A stretch of 64,000 nt of DNA, taken from positions 1,364,001 through 1,428,000 of the forward strand of contig MU839831.1 of NCBI GenBank assembly GCA_030411725.1, read 5' to 3'. The DNA comes from Echria macrotheca. Taxonomy: Eukaryota > Ascomycota > Sordariomycetes > Sordariales > Schizotheciaceae. A program made the position numbers and the translations under genes. This document shows, in pieces, positions 43,455 to 54,668 of the stretch. The notes below the pieces were generated by a model. The model ran no database searches, was not told the DNA's origin, and saw nothing but the letters and a program-made list of their open reading frames with translations. Position 1 is the stretch's first letter. Each line of letters begins with the position of its first letter.

Positions 43455-45508
43455 GAGCCCGCCAGCGCGTCCCGAGCGACGATAGCCGATGAAGTCTCGA
43501 GGAGACGGCGCTCTCTGTGCATGTCGCAAGAATAAAGGTCAGCGAAGCGTGCCTCTCAAGTCGTCGATCCCACGCACGTGTACGTCCTCAGCAGAGTGGA
43601 TAAACTTATGGCGGTCGCTACATCATGGGTCAATCAGGATACATGTGAAGAGCTCTCTACAAAGGTCCTTACAAATCCTCCGCTACGAGGTTTTCATCTA
43701 AGGCTCCTGCGCTGTCGTTGTTGCCATCGTGCATTACTGGTCCACGCATCAACTCGGCCATGATCTCTGAACAAAAGCCACAGCAGCACGTATGCAGTAT
43801 AATGAGATAATGGACACAAGGTGACAGAATAGGTATTTTGACTCGATAAATGCGGTCACATGGATCGAATTTGTTTGATATTCCCATCGGATTTCCAGGT
43901 TGAAGCCGCGGGGTTTTCCGCACATCGTGTTTGGCTCCCAACACCGCGCTAGTCTCAAACTGGACATGCCTGTTGAGGGTTTGTTGCTCGAATCATGGTA
44001 CCTGTTTGAGAGTTTGCGTGGCTGCCTCAGGCTGAAAGTGCTTCACTGACACGCCGAGCTTCATAACCCACGAGGTGTGTATGAGCAGACACAGAGCATA
44101 ACCCTAACTGATCTCTGTGGTGTATTCTTGGACGACGTCTTCAGCCTTTTATACTTCATCATGGCTCCTCGTTTTACCACTGTTCCCGATCGGGCTAACT
44201 CCCAGTTCAACAGTTTGCCACCCTTTTACCTGCCCACCGGGCTCCTTCTCGATTTTATCTACCAGACCACCGAGTGGCCGCAGTCACGATGTTTGGCCAA
44301 GTGAAAACCATGGCCGGCTCGAAAAAGCCATCACGACCCAAGAGGTGAGTCTCCAGAAATGCGGTATTCTCTTAATTATTCTCGTACGGAATAATTGATT
44401 CCGTTACTCCTTCATAGGCGCTGCCACTCATGCGTTAGCTTCAGGTTGCCCTCAAGCCTCGTGTGCGAAGACGACTGCCTCTCTGAGATCGAGAGAGAGC
44501 TCGAGCTGCGGGCTGAAGAACCGTCGACTTCTCAGGATGCAAGGCACGGGGAGGTGTTCCATGGCCGACAGGTGGACTTGCTAGGAATCGGGAGTCAGTT
44601 CGATGGTCAGCTGTCCAGCTCACATACTTAGGTACTGATGTTGGAGTTTGCAACGCCCCATAGAAGTGTCATGACGAATGGGACTAAGGTCCCTGGGTTT
44701 GCATTTCTGTCAACCTATTGGGCCAGTATATACCTAGGTAGTCACCCGAGAGATAAGCTTATTTTGTTTATTGTTTATTCGAGCTGCCACGCCATTCCGA
44801 AAATCATCTTAGCTTCAGACTAAGAACATGATCTATTTTGCTTCGTCTCCCACATTGTCTCCTGATTTTTCTGATCTGTCACCGCTTCAACGACCCATCG
44901 CAGTGAACTCGCCGACTAGTTCAGAGGAGATATGCGCCGAGCCTGTCAAGAAAATACCCGGAGACTCTATGCACGAATTCTTAAGCTTTCAAGATTGCTC
45001 TTCGGTTCAAAATCCATAGCGCGGCGCGCCTCCCTTGGATGTGATGATCGTGATGCGATGGGCGGCACAGCCTACACTTCGGGCGGACACGGAAAAAGGT
45101 AGAAAACGATTATGGAAGGTGATTTACCCGCCGCACCAACACAGTCCAAGGTGTGTGCTCGTATCAATCTGCCGCAAGGCAGAAGAGCGACAATATAAAT
45201 CCTTCGCCGCAGGCGGACGTAATCGGGTTCTCGGTCTCGCGAATCAACGTCACGCGATAATTCTTTTGAACACATGGCCAACAGCGTGGCTGTGCTTAAT
45301 TTGTACCACCTCCTACCTTCTCTCCTGCCTCCTTCGTCCTGAACCGTATAAAACCTCCAACAGTCGTTCGTACGCCCGATATTCATGCCCCCTTGCCATC
45401 GAAACTCAAGATTTACCAAATCCGCATTTCGACCGTCGGCACACAGTCACGTCCTAAAGCCCGATAGAACCAATACCTCACAAGAAAGGAAGACAAAGGA
45501 CAAACAAT
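43455..45508. other. Divergent intergenic region
   Basis: Contains AT-rich blocks (43660-43870 and 44630-44830) and only short ORFs, such as 44164-44304. No gene supported. Confidence 0.45.
45347..45353 (+). promoter_or_regulatory. Possible TATA box before the small ORF
   Basis: TATAAAA, 156 bases upstream of the ATG at 45509, after a pyrimidine-rich stretch. Motif and distance only. Confidence 0.35.
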
Positions 45509-45751
45509 ATGTCCCACTTCCCACCAGTTAAACCCGACTTCCTCAGGAAGCAGCAGAAAAAGGATGCGGAAGCAAATTCTCAGATCGACGAGAGAGTGTC
45601 CACCGACTCGGCGTCCCGGAACGACGGCGGATATATCCGGAAACCGAAGCCGTCGGACAGAGATGACGATTATAGACCGATGACGGAGGCGGAGTTGAAG
45701 AAGTATAAAACTCTGCGGAAAATTGCGGGGTGTATTTTGCCTTTCACTTGA
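45509..45751 (+). CDS. Small hydrophilic hypothetical protein
   Basis: 80 residues from ATG 45509 in the context ACAATATGTCC. The protein is highly charged (FLRKQQKKDAEANSQIDERV, KPSDRDDDYRPMTEAELKKY) and ends KTLRKIAGCILPFT. A TATA-like box and a pyrimidine-rich leader stand upstream. No family is recognised. Composition and upstream signals make it more plausible than other ORFs of this size nearby. Confidence 0.5.
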   Translation: MSHFPPVKPDFLRKQQKKDAEANSQIDERVSTDSASRNDGGYIRKPKPSDRDDDYRPMTEAELKKYKTLRKIAGCILPFT

Positions 45752-48700
45752 GACATCCATTGACTGTGGGGAGTTGGAAGGGTGGATGAGTCTAATTGTT
45801 ATGAGGAGGCCGCAGGGCGAGTGAGACGTTTGGAGATTTGAGGTGCGGGAGTTCTCGGCCCGGTTGGCATGTCCATTTTCAACCTACGGGCTGGCCGGGT
45901 AACAGAACTCCGTGCGTGCTGTGATGCTTGGTGGGTTGGACCCTTTTGGTTGTGGATGTTTGGATTGAAATACGGATTTCTCTGTCACCAGGGTTGATAC
46001 CAGGACATATGTAGTGTCAGGTGTACAAGATCAAATTTTATAGCCTTTCAATATCGAGTAGGCCTCGACGTGCTGTTGAAACCGTCCTACCTTATTCTAC
46101 GGTAGTATTATCATCCCTCCAAATTTCCTCGCCACAAGTCATTAACCATATGCTTTTGGTATCCAAGGACCAGCGAGCGTAGTTAGACTGGCCGGAAACC
46201 TCTGAATTCGCTGTTTTTATTACGAGTTTGGTGCTTGAGTTCTGCGTTGATCCAAGGTCTCATTGACTTGCGCAATATGCTGGGGGTCAGGGTTTTGTTT
46301 GGGGACGATAGTAGAAAAAGACGGTTTCGACAGCACGTCGAGATGTCTTCTCATTATATTGAGTTACTATCATGGTTGAACCTCTAGCACAAGGCCCTGT
46401 GGGGATTGTCATTCAGCATCAGGGGCCAAATCAAGCCTTGAAATCATATCTTCTAGCGGCCCGACGAGTCCTTCGTAGACTGCCTTCTGTAACCTCGGCT
46501 GATCCAGGTCATAGCCACAGCCAAAGTCACAGCGGAGGCACTTTTGAATCAATGCAGGGAAGCGCGGCGTCAGGCTTGATGACTGGCGAGCCAGCTTCCG
46601 CACGCCTACAACGTCTTCAGGCTCGAGTTGGGTCCAGTGATCGATCTGCAGAAGGGCCAGGCCACGCCTAGACAGACACATAGTATAGCTGGATGTTGTC
46701 AATGCCGCCGAGGGGCCCAAGGGGGGCTTTGGGAAATAATAAAAAAGCCGTCCAGTTACGTCATACTTGTTTGCCCTGTTAGCGGCAGAAAATGTTTAGT
46801 ACCTACCTATATTCTGTGAAGAGTTTTGCCCAGCCACCGGGGCATCATACCTTCAGAAAGAAAGCATCTCACGCGTCCGATGGTTTTTAATCCAATTGTA
46901 TCCATCCGTGTAGTTATCAGCCACACCCGAGCAACCGTTAGCCAACCTCAAGTTAACCCCAACGCAACGAGCCGGAGCCGAGATCCACAACCACCAGCTC
47001 AGAAGCCGAGGTCACCAAATCGTTCAGCCAGTTGAAACAAACCCACTACAAACAAAGGAATAAGGCTGGGCATTAGTATCTAATTATCCACTTCTCCGAA
47101 TCTCAAAGTGTGTTTGCTGCGTATTAGCGCGCCTGCATAAAGCAGCGTATGCAGACACGATAGGTGCCTGACAGTCGTTACCCAAAGAAGAAGGTCGACC
47201 ATTGCTGGGCAGCAAACAAGCTTCTGATCTCACGTATGCTCATTTCCTTTTGGGAGCGCTTACACGCGGTGTAGATAGCAGTTCAACTTCCTCCTCCGGT
47301 ACGAGAAGCCGAAATAATAAGTAGCATAAGTAGCAGGTGAACTTAAGATGAGAGGTGTTTATTGATTCGGGTTATGCAGGTAGGTTTGTACAATACCTAC
47401 CAAGCGCTGCGAGGATAATCTAGTGCAGAGTTAACTCTGCATGTGCACTATGCAATTTGATACCTGACTGACTAATAAGAGATGGATATGGCATGCACAG
47501 ATGGGTCTAGAAACATAAACTGCCCCAGCTGTCACATTCAGTCCCAACTCCAATGGACCGGCATCATGCTTGTGATGGCAGAGGATAGCGACATACCGCG
47601 GCTCCACCTTTGGCGTCTTGGGACATGCCGACCTTATCGACCTTCCTATTCCGCTCTCGTAGGGCTGCAGGCTACCTATCTGTGAGGTCCACCAACAAGG
47701 AAAACGCGTATCTACTCGTAGAGTAAGTCGTAAGTCTTGATTCCGGCAACTCAACGCTAGAAAGATCTTGTCCCGGTTTCCAGAAAGTTGTGAGAGATTA
47801 GAGCAGTTCTGATGTCTGGTCCGCCCGGAACAATACGAGTATTATTCCCGGGTACCTGCAGCCAGAACCATCAAAACCAAACTGCATTCATTACTGGAAT
47901 AACACGCTTTTGCCCGTCTGCCGTCTCTGCGGCTCCACCTCTCCCGACTGCGGCGGACCAGTTACTGGTCAGTCAGTCTCCTGACAGCCCGCGGCCGTTG
48001 CACCCCCAAACCCCTTGCCACACATGTGACGCCCCACACCGGCTTGTCGCTGTTGGATTGGACCCCTTTTTCCCACCAGAGATGAACGCCCCAAACGGCA
48101 AATCCCCTTGACACAACCTGTTTTGTCAATGTCATGCTTTTCATCATGACCGGGTAAATCCTCCACTGGTCGGTCTGGACTCACCGTCAGAGCTTCCGGG
48201 CGGCACCCGGCGAGCTGCGGTCCGGCTCCCGAGACTGTCTCAAACCCCACACTTGACAAAATGGTCGGTAGCGCAATCCGGGTAGAGAATCCGGAAAGGG
48301 GAAAACGCCGTGGGATTTGCTCAGCGTGGTATTCGGGCCTTATTTTTCGCATCCGCGACCTCTCCCGTCTGGTGTCTCGTTAGTGACGCCACAGAGGACG
48401 ACTTCGGAGGACTTGGTCCTGACGCAACAAAACAGAATTGCCTGTGCAAGTGAATTTGTGCGGGGGCCCGTACCCTTTGTTGACCAAAGCTTCGGCCCTT
48501 CCCTCATGAGGTTTATAAGGTGGCCGGACGGCGGTAGCCTCTGGACCTAAACCGGTTTGGAAGCTGTATGGAAGCTCTCGAAGGCCGCTAGCAGCTGTCG
48601 GTGGCCCTGAAGGTGCAAGCGCCAACAGGAGATAAAGCGGGCGAAAATGGCGCACAGCAAGCCACAGTGGACTGCCACACTCTATCCTTGTTGCCACCCC

Positions 48701-49040
48701 CCTCCTTTTCACTCCCACGCTCCCACAGCTTCCCCTGAGACGTCCTAAAATATGCACGGCAGGGTTGTTGACACTCCGGCCCCATGCCGGCCAATGGGCA
48801 TCGGAAATCCGTCTTGTCATGCACATGCTCCCTGGGGACCATCCACCGAGACCGGGACACCACGCGAATCCCCAGAATTGGCCATCAGCCACCTGTTTCG
48901 CCCTCGAAAGAAAGACTTGGATATCGCCATCCTAGCATGAAGCCCTTACGGTCTGGCTCGCGCGCTGTCTACGCCGCCTGACCGACTGCAACTCTCCAGA
49001 TTTCGAAGAGACTGGCACTTGAGCTTCGGTCAACAGCCTC
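45752..49040. other. Long gene-poor stretch
   Basis: Apart from the remnant at 46409-46681, only chance-like ORFs are seen. Several blocks (45960-46380, 46740-47480) are AT-rich. The last 700 bases before 49041 are pyrimidine-rich and probably the promoter and leader of the rhodopsin-domain gene. Confidence 0.45.
46409..46681 (-). pseudogene. Fragment resembling the C-terminal end of a DUF7580-type protein
   Basis: From ATG 46681 a 90-residue frame reads SRRGLALLQIDHW, then RFPALIQKCLRCDFG and RLQKAVYEGLVGPLEDMI, ending in a TGA. The order (short hydrophobic helix with a Trp, a CL.C.FG motif, then a VY...V.PLE motif) is that of the end of fungal DUF7580 proteins, which accompany HeLo-type cell-death proteins. 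No upstream exon could be built; the sequence 5' of it lacks coding character. It is therefore most likely a truncated remnant. The family assignment is from memory. Confidence 0.35.
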
Positions 49041-50440
49041 ATGTCGCTCTACAGTTCGGCGCCGCCTGCGCGGCCGTTCAGCGACGACAAGCCGACGGTA
49101 CTGGTGGCGTGGTGGATCGCCGGGCTCTGCTCCGTCGTCATCGCCCTTCGGCTGGCCGGACGCTGGATCCGTGTCGAGAGGCTCTTTGTCGAGGACAAGA
49201 TCGCCGCCTACTTTCTGATCCCGCTATTCCTACGAACTGCCGTCATCCACGTCGTCCTCCTGTACGGCACGAACAACGTCCTCCTCGAAACTCCCCTCCA
49301 GTTTACCGATGAAGAGCTCCGGCGCCGTTCGGTCGGTAGCGGTCTGGTCCTCTTGACCCGGGTCCTCCATCCCGCAACGTATGGCGCCTGTTAGACTTGC
49401 GTGGGACTCTACTGACATGTGGCAGGATATGGACGCTAAAGTTTGTCAACCTCGAGTTCTTCGGCCGGCTCGTGGACGGCCAGAAGCGGTACATGCTCAC
49501 GCTGTGGTGCATTCGAGGCGTGTTCGTCGCCGCATTTGTCGCCATCGTCATCAGCACGCTCACCGAGTGCCAGCCCTTTCCGCACTACTGGGTTGTAGCA
49601 CCCGATCCGGGACCCCAATGTCGGCAGGGCTACGCGCAGCTCTTGACCATGGCTGTTGGCAGCTCCATTACAGACGTCCTCCTGGTCGTTTTCCCGCTAC
49701 CCATCATCGCATCCTCTAAGCTGAAGCTCGGCCGCAAGATCATTCTCATGATGCTGTTTTGTCTGGCACTCCTCAACGTCATCATCTCTATTTACCGTGT
49801 CCCGCGCGTCCTGCGAGAAGACGGTTATCAGGGGACGCGATCGACATGGGCTTCGGTCGAGATACTCGTTGCCACCTTCGTCGCCAACGCGCTGGCCCTG
49901 GGCAGTTTTGTTCGGGACACCGGCATCAAGAAGGCCCGGTTCAAGTATGAAGGATCGGGCCACGGCTCTTCAGGCGTGCGGAGTGCACAGCGCGGACCGC
50001 CAACCGATATCGAACGCGGGAGAACCAAAATAGCTGGGGGCGTTGTCGGGAGCAGGGCCACCTCGGGGGAGACTGACGACGACTCAGGATCGCTCCATGG
50101 GAAGGTGTTGAGCCGCACCCAGAGCCGAGATTCTCTGATACCCCGAGGGCACGTTGCCGCCCATTCTCTCGAGACTAGCAGCGCTGTCATGAAGACGACG
50201 ACGATCCACGTCACCGTCAGTGATGTTGGTGAGAATAGGGGCGCGTCAGGGAATCATGATCTGGACGCAGCAGGTCTACGGGTGGCACCGCCCATGGTCC
50301 GGCCGATGGAGAGAAGCAAATCGGCTAGCAGTCGGGGTCGGGAGAGGGGGTCTACCCTAGTGCTGCAGAACTTTGACCCTCTCCCGAGCAGCGGGAGTCC
50401 AAGCCCGGCTCGGAACAGCCCCAGTCGAGGGCGCTCATGA
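49041..50440 (+). CDS. Rhodopsin-domain (SAT4/PTH11-type) integral membrane protein
   Basis: Seven-helix fungal family; some members act as surface receptors, ligand unknown. Exons 49041-49378 and 49426-50440 (47-base intron with TACTGAC) give 450 residues. The intron joins HPATIWTLKFVNLEFFGRL, the conserved junction of this family. Helices are visible at VLVAWWIAGLCSVVIALRL, IAAYFLIPLFLRTAVIHVV, WCIRGVFVAAFVAIVIST, LLTMAVGSSITDVLLVVFPLP, IILMMLFCLALLNVIIS and EILVATFVANALAL. TECQPFPHYWVVAPDPGPQC carries the family's Cys pair. The C-terminal 150 residues are a Ser/Arg-rich cytoplasmic tail. The promoter side is pyrimidine-rich. Confidence 0.85.
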
Positions 50441-51963
50441 TCATGATGTCCACGTATATTCGTAATATTAGCTTTGTTTCATTCTGAGCTACTTAGTTTG
50501 CCGTGTCACACCGGTGTGCATGTGTGTGTTTCCGAGTAACGCCGGGATGTACAATACGTCAAGTCGGTCCACCCGAACTCCAGTCGGTACCGGAACCACC
50601 CGGATCCTCAGATCAACTCTTGGCTCTCGAGATGTGCCCGGTCACCGACAAAGTGACACGCTAAGCGTTTTGTCGATCATGGTTGGATCGTGGACTCCAG
50701 AGTCGTCGCCCGTCCCGTGGTGGATGGCGTTTCACCCCGCATTGGCGAAAAGGGGTACCGCCGAGCGTAGCGCAGCATCGCGGTGGGGAACGGCGACGCC
50801 TCCCAACCTCGAGTCGGACCGGTCATGGACGGCGCTAAGGCGGGATGGATGCCGATACAGCGGGCCCTCGATAAAACAGAAAACTGACTGATCACCCGCT
50901 GGGTGGGCTAAGATAGCGTCGGTTTATTGACTGTTGTTATCATGACGCTAGAGGAGGAGGGCCTGCTCGCAATGCATTGAAGGCAGTGAGCCCCTGCGTC
51001 AAGAGTGCAATAGGACCGTGGCGTGTTGAGAAGATGGGATCGGGTTGGATAGCCGGATTGGGTGCGTCGCCCACGCAGCGGTCAGTCAGTGATGCCGCCG
51101 CGGGACGCCTCGTGGCAAATTGAGGGGAGAAAGCGACCTTGACGGCGGCGGTCAAATGCAGCAGCAATAGTGTACACTAGGTAGTCGAGTGCAAGCACGT
51201 GCTGCGTTATCTCATCTTGGCCTCGGTGTCTTGTGAAGATACTGTGTAGAGCACCAGCCACATTGCGTGCCGTGATGATGCGACCTAAGCCTGTGGCCGA
51301 GTCTCACCAGGCTCGATTGGTGAAGAGTTGAAAAGCACGCGGGCGAGGTGGGAAAAAACAGGCCCAGATTCAGTTAGGCTTCTTTCCTCAGTGGCACATC
51401 CCTGTCCGGTCTGCGGGTGCAAAATGCCTGCAAAATGTGGGGACGAAGCGAAATCTTTCCAACGCCACCCCTGCAAACTCCTTCCCTCTTGGCTTCACAC
51501 GATTTGGCTGCAGCAATTTACGCTGGCTTTGCCAAAGTTTCCACGACTTCCATCGCATCGACCACTTCTTATCACGGCGACCTCTCCAACCGGCTCGGCT
51601 CCAGCCACCCCTCCCCTGGCTGCGCACAATCGATGCTGGGTCGTGCACGCAAGTGCCAGCCAGCCTCTGCACCAGATCCAGCATCCAACGCTATCTCGAC
51701 TCCCAACTGCTCTGTTGCCCAGATTCTTGCGTGCTGAGTGCGGGGCGGTGTCAGCACCACCCACGGCACCCAGACTCATCTCCGGCAGGCCCCGATGCAG
51801 CCTGGAACGACTGTGCCTCTCTCTTGCGACGCTGTATATACCGTCCCTCCCCTGCGCCCACCAACCCGCCACGCCGGCACCTCTCACCAGCAACGACGAC
51901 GTCGACGTCGCATGAGACACGACACGCCCGTCACCTCCGTCGGTCCATGAACCCCGCGCGACC
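50441..51963. other. Intergenic, permease promoter and leader
   Basis: Overlapping ORFs at 51328-51967 in all frames are Pro/Ser/Cys-rich and consistent with a pyrimidine-rich leader rather than protein. No gene supported. Confidence 0.45.
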
Positions 51964-53958
51964 ATGACGGTCGGCCGCGATCTCGAACTCAACGAGCTGC
52001 AGCGCAGCCAGAGCCTGGCCGAGGGCAGCAGCTTCACCGTTCATCCCGGTGGCGCCACCGCCGAAGCGAAGCGCCTCTCGGCCGGCTTCCGCGGCGCCAC
52101 CCACCGCTTCATCGACTCCTTCCGCCGCGAGGACGCCAGCCACTTCGGCCCCGACGCCAATGTCGAGTTCCAGGTGACGGGCGCCGATGGTTTGCCCGCC
52201 CAGCACGGATATGCCTTCGGCGGCGCGCCGGGAGGCGTCCACGTCGCCCGTGAGCACCGCGGTCAGCGCTACTACGACCTGCAGACCGCCAACGCCAAGA
52301 CGGCCAGCTCGCTGCTGACACGTGAGCTCAAAGGCCGCCATCTGCAGATGATAGCCATCGGCGGTTCCATCGGCACCGGCCTTTTTGTTGCCTCTGGCAA
52401 GACGCTCAGCCAGGGCGGTCCGGCTTCCATGTTGCTGGCCTATCTCTTCATTGGTGCCATGCTGTACTGCACCGTGCAGGCGCTCGGTGAGATGGCCGTC
52501 ATCTTCCCCGTCGCCGGATCCTTTTCGGCCTTTTCCACCAGGTTTTTGGATCCTTCATGGGGGTTCGCGATGGGTTGGAAGTGAGTATTTTGGCTTGCAA
52601 AGCAGATGATGCCATTATGCTAACTGCCGGTCAGCTATGCCCTTCAATGGGTTGTTGTGCTCCCACTCGAGATCATTGCTGGCGCATACACCATCGGGTA
52701 CTGGAACCCAAACCTCAACCCCGCCATCTTCGTTACCCTGTTTCTCTTCATCATCATCGTCATCAACCTCTTTGGTGTCAAGGGCTATGGAGAGGCTGAG
52801 TTTGTATTTGCCATCCTCAAGGTGACCGCCGTCATTGGCTTCATGTGAGTTACTCACCAATGGTCAAGAGCCTCAGCTGACCACTTCAGCCTCCTTGGGA
52901 TCGTTATCAACATTGGCGGCACCCCTAATGGAGGGTACATCGGGGGGAAATACTGGTCCGATCCGGGGCCGTTCAACAACGGCTTCAAGGGGTTCGTCAG
53001 CGTGTTTGTGACAGCTGCTTTCGCTTTTGCCGGGACGGAGCTGGTCGGTCTAGCGGCAGCCGAGACAGCCAACCCTCGCAAGTCTCTGCCGACCGCCATC
53101 AAGCAAGTCTTCTGGCGTATCAGTCTTTTCTACATCGTTGCCCTCACCCTCGTCGGCCTACTCGTCCCGTACAATGAGCCACGTTTGCTCGGGGCGACGC
53201 ACATCGCCGATGCCGCGGCTAGTCCCTTCGTCATCGCCATCGAGAGCGCCGGCGCGACCGTGCTTCCAAGCGTCATGAACGGTGTCATTCTTATCTCCGT
53301 CATCAGCGTTGGCAACTCGGCCGTCTTTGGCTCGTCACGCACCCTCGCCGCTCTGGCGGACCAGGGCCAGGCTCCCAAGATCCTCGCCTACGTCGATCGC
53401 ACCGGCCGGCCATTGGTGGCCATCTTGTTGACGTCGCTGGTCGGCTTTCTCGCCTACCTGTCGGACACCGAGATCCAGTCGAATATTTTCGACTGGCTGC
53501 TGGCTATCAGCGGTCTCAGCACCATCTTTACCTGGGCGAGTATCTGCCTCGCGCACATTCGCCTCCGAAAAGCGTGGGCATACCACAACCGGACCGTCCG
53601 AGACATGGCGTTCAAGGCACAGGCCGGTGTCATTGGATCTTGGATAGGGTTGTCGTTTAACATTTTTATCCTGGTGATGCAGCTGTGGGTGGCTATCTCG
53701 CCCATCGACAGTGATGCGCAGACGACGGCGGGCGAGGCGGCCGAGAATTTCTTCATCCAGTGCGCAGCGATACCGGTGGTGCTCGCGTTTTATCTCGGAC
53801 ACAAGCTGTGGTTCAAGACGAAGCCGATCAGGATAGAGGACATGGATATCGACACGGGGAGGAGAGATTTTGGGCGGATGGGCATTATCAAGGCCCAGGA
53901 GGAGGAGGAGCGGCAACAATGGCCGGCGTGGAAGAGGGTATACCGGTATATGTGCTAG
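51964..53958 (+). CDS. Amino acid permease (YAT/GAP1-type APC transporter)
   Basis: Proton-coupled amino acid uptake at the plasma membrane; specificity not readable. Exons 51964-52580, 52635-52844 and 52890-53958 (introns 54 and 45 bases) give 631 residues. The hydrophilic N-terminus (about 115 residues) leads to the family signature RELKGRHLQMIAIGGSIGTG at the first helix. Later landmarks are ALGEMAVIFPVAGSFSAFSTRFLDPSWGFAMGWNYALQ across intron 1, FAFAGTELVGLAAAET, and LLVPYNEPRLL. The C-terminal tail is charged. About 12 hydrophobic segments are visible. ATG 51964 has the context GCGACCATGA and precedes a typical acidic start. Confidence 0.92.
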
Positions 53959-54668
53959 TGTGTGTACCTAGTTATGTGGTTGCAGCGATAATGTTTATGA
54001 TCTGACGACTTTCTTATCTTTTTGTTGAAAAAGGCTGCTTATTTCAGGATCTGCCAGCATTCGATCCCTGTGCTCAGTGTGCTGTGACTGGAGGTAAGAA
54101 AAAAGAAAAGGTCAGCTGAGAGGAAGGATGCAAAAAACATACAACACCAGGGATTCGCTGGTCGTCACCGACCCAACTACTAGTCTGGCGGTCGCTGGCT
54201 TATCTATGGGAGAGCGGACGGGATCCCGAGTTTTCCAGTGCCTATGGTCGTATGTGCAAGGTATGCCGAAAATAGAAGGTCAAATGTCCAGAAACTGGGA
54301 TACAGCTGAACCCTAAAATAGTAGCCTTCCAAGTAGTCCTTGGTGCTATACGCGGTCGCTTCGTTCGGCGCGTCAGCGCGGCCCTACGCTGGTTAACGCT
54401 TCAGGGTGCATCCTGGCCGTATTAAGTCAGGGCAAGGGGATAGCATAAAACTACCTAGGTAACGACAGGAATAAAACCATCTGACGAAAAGAAAAACTCT
54501 CCAACGACAGGATAATTCTCCTCTAAGGCTAACTAGCACCGCACACTGAGTTTGTCGCTAATGCGTTTCTAGCCCCAGGGTGCGAATTATACAACAGCAT
54601 TTCTTCCTCCCGGCTGCCGACTGACTGAAGTCTGTCATCCCCAGAGTTGACTTGTTGGGGACTGGAGT
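53959..54668. other. Intergenic between convergent permease and copper-radical oxidase genes
   Basis: AT-rich 3' regions; no ORF of note. Confidence 0.5.

Noticed and set aside
44077..44631. Two short ORFs that might form a two-exon small gene
   Set aside because: No donor and acceptor pair joins them into a convincing protein, and neither has recognisable content.
51328..51967. Several ORFs of 100-195 codons before the permease
   Set aside because: Pro/Ser/Thr/Cys-rich in every frame, as expected of a CT-rich leader.
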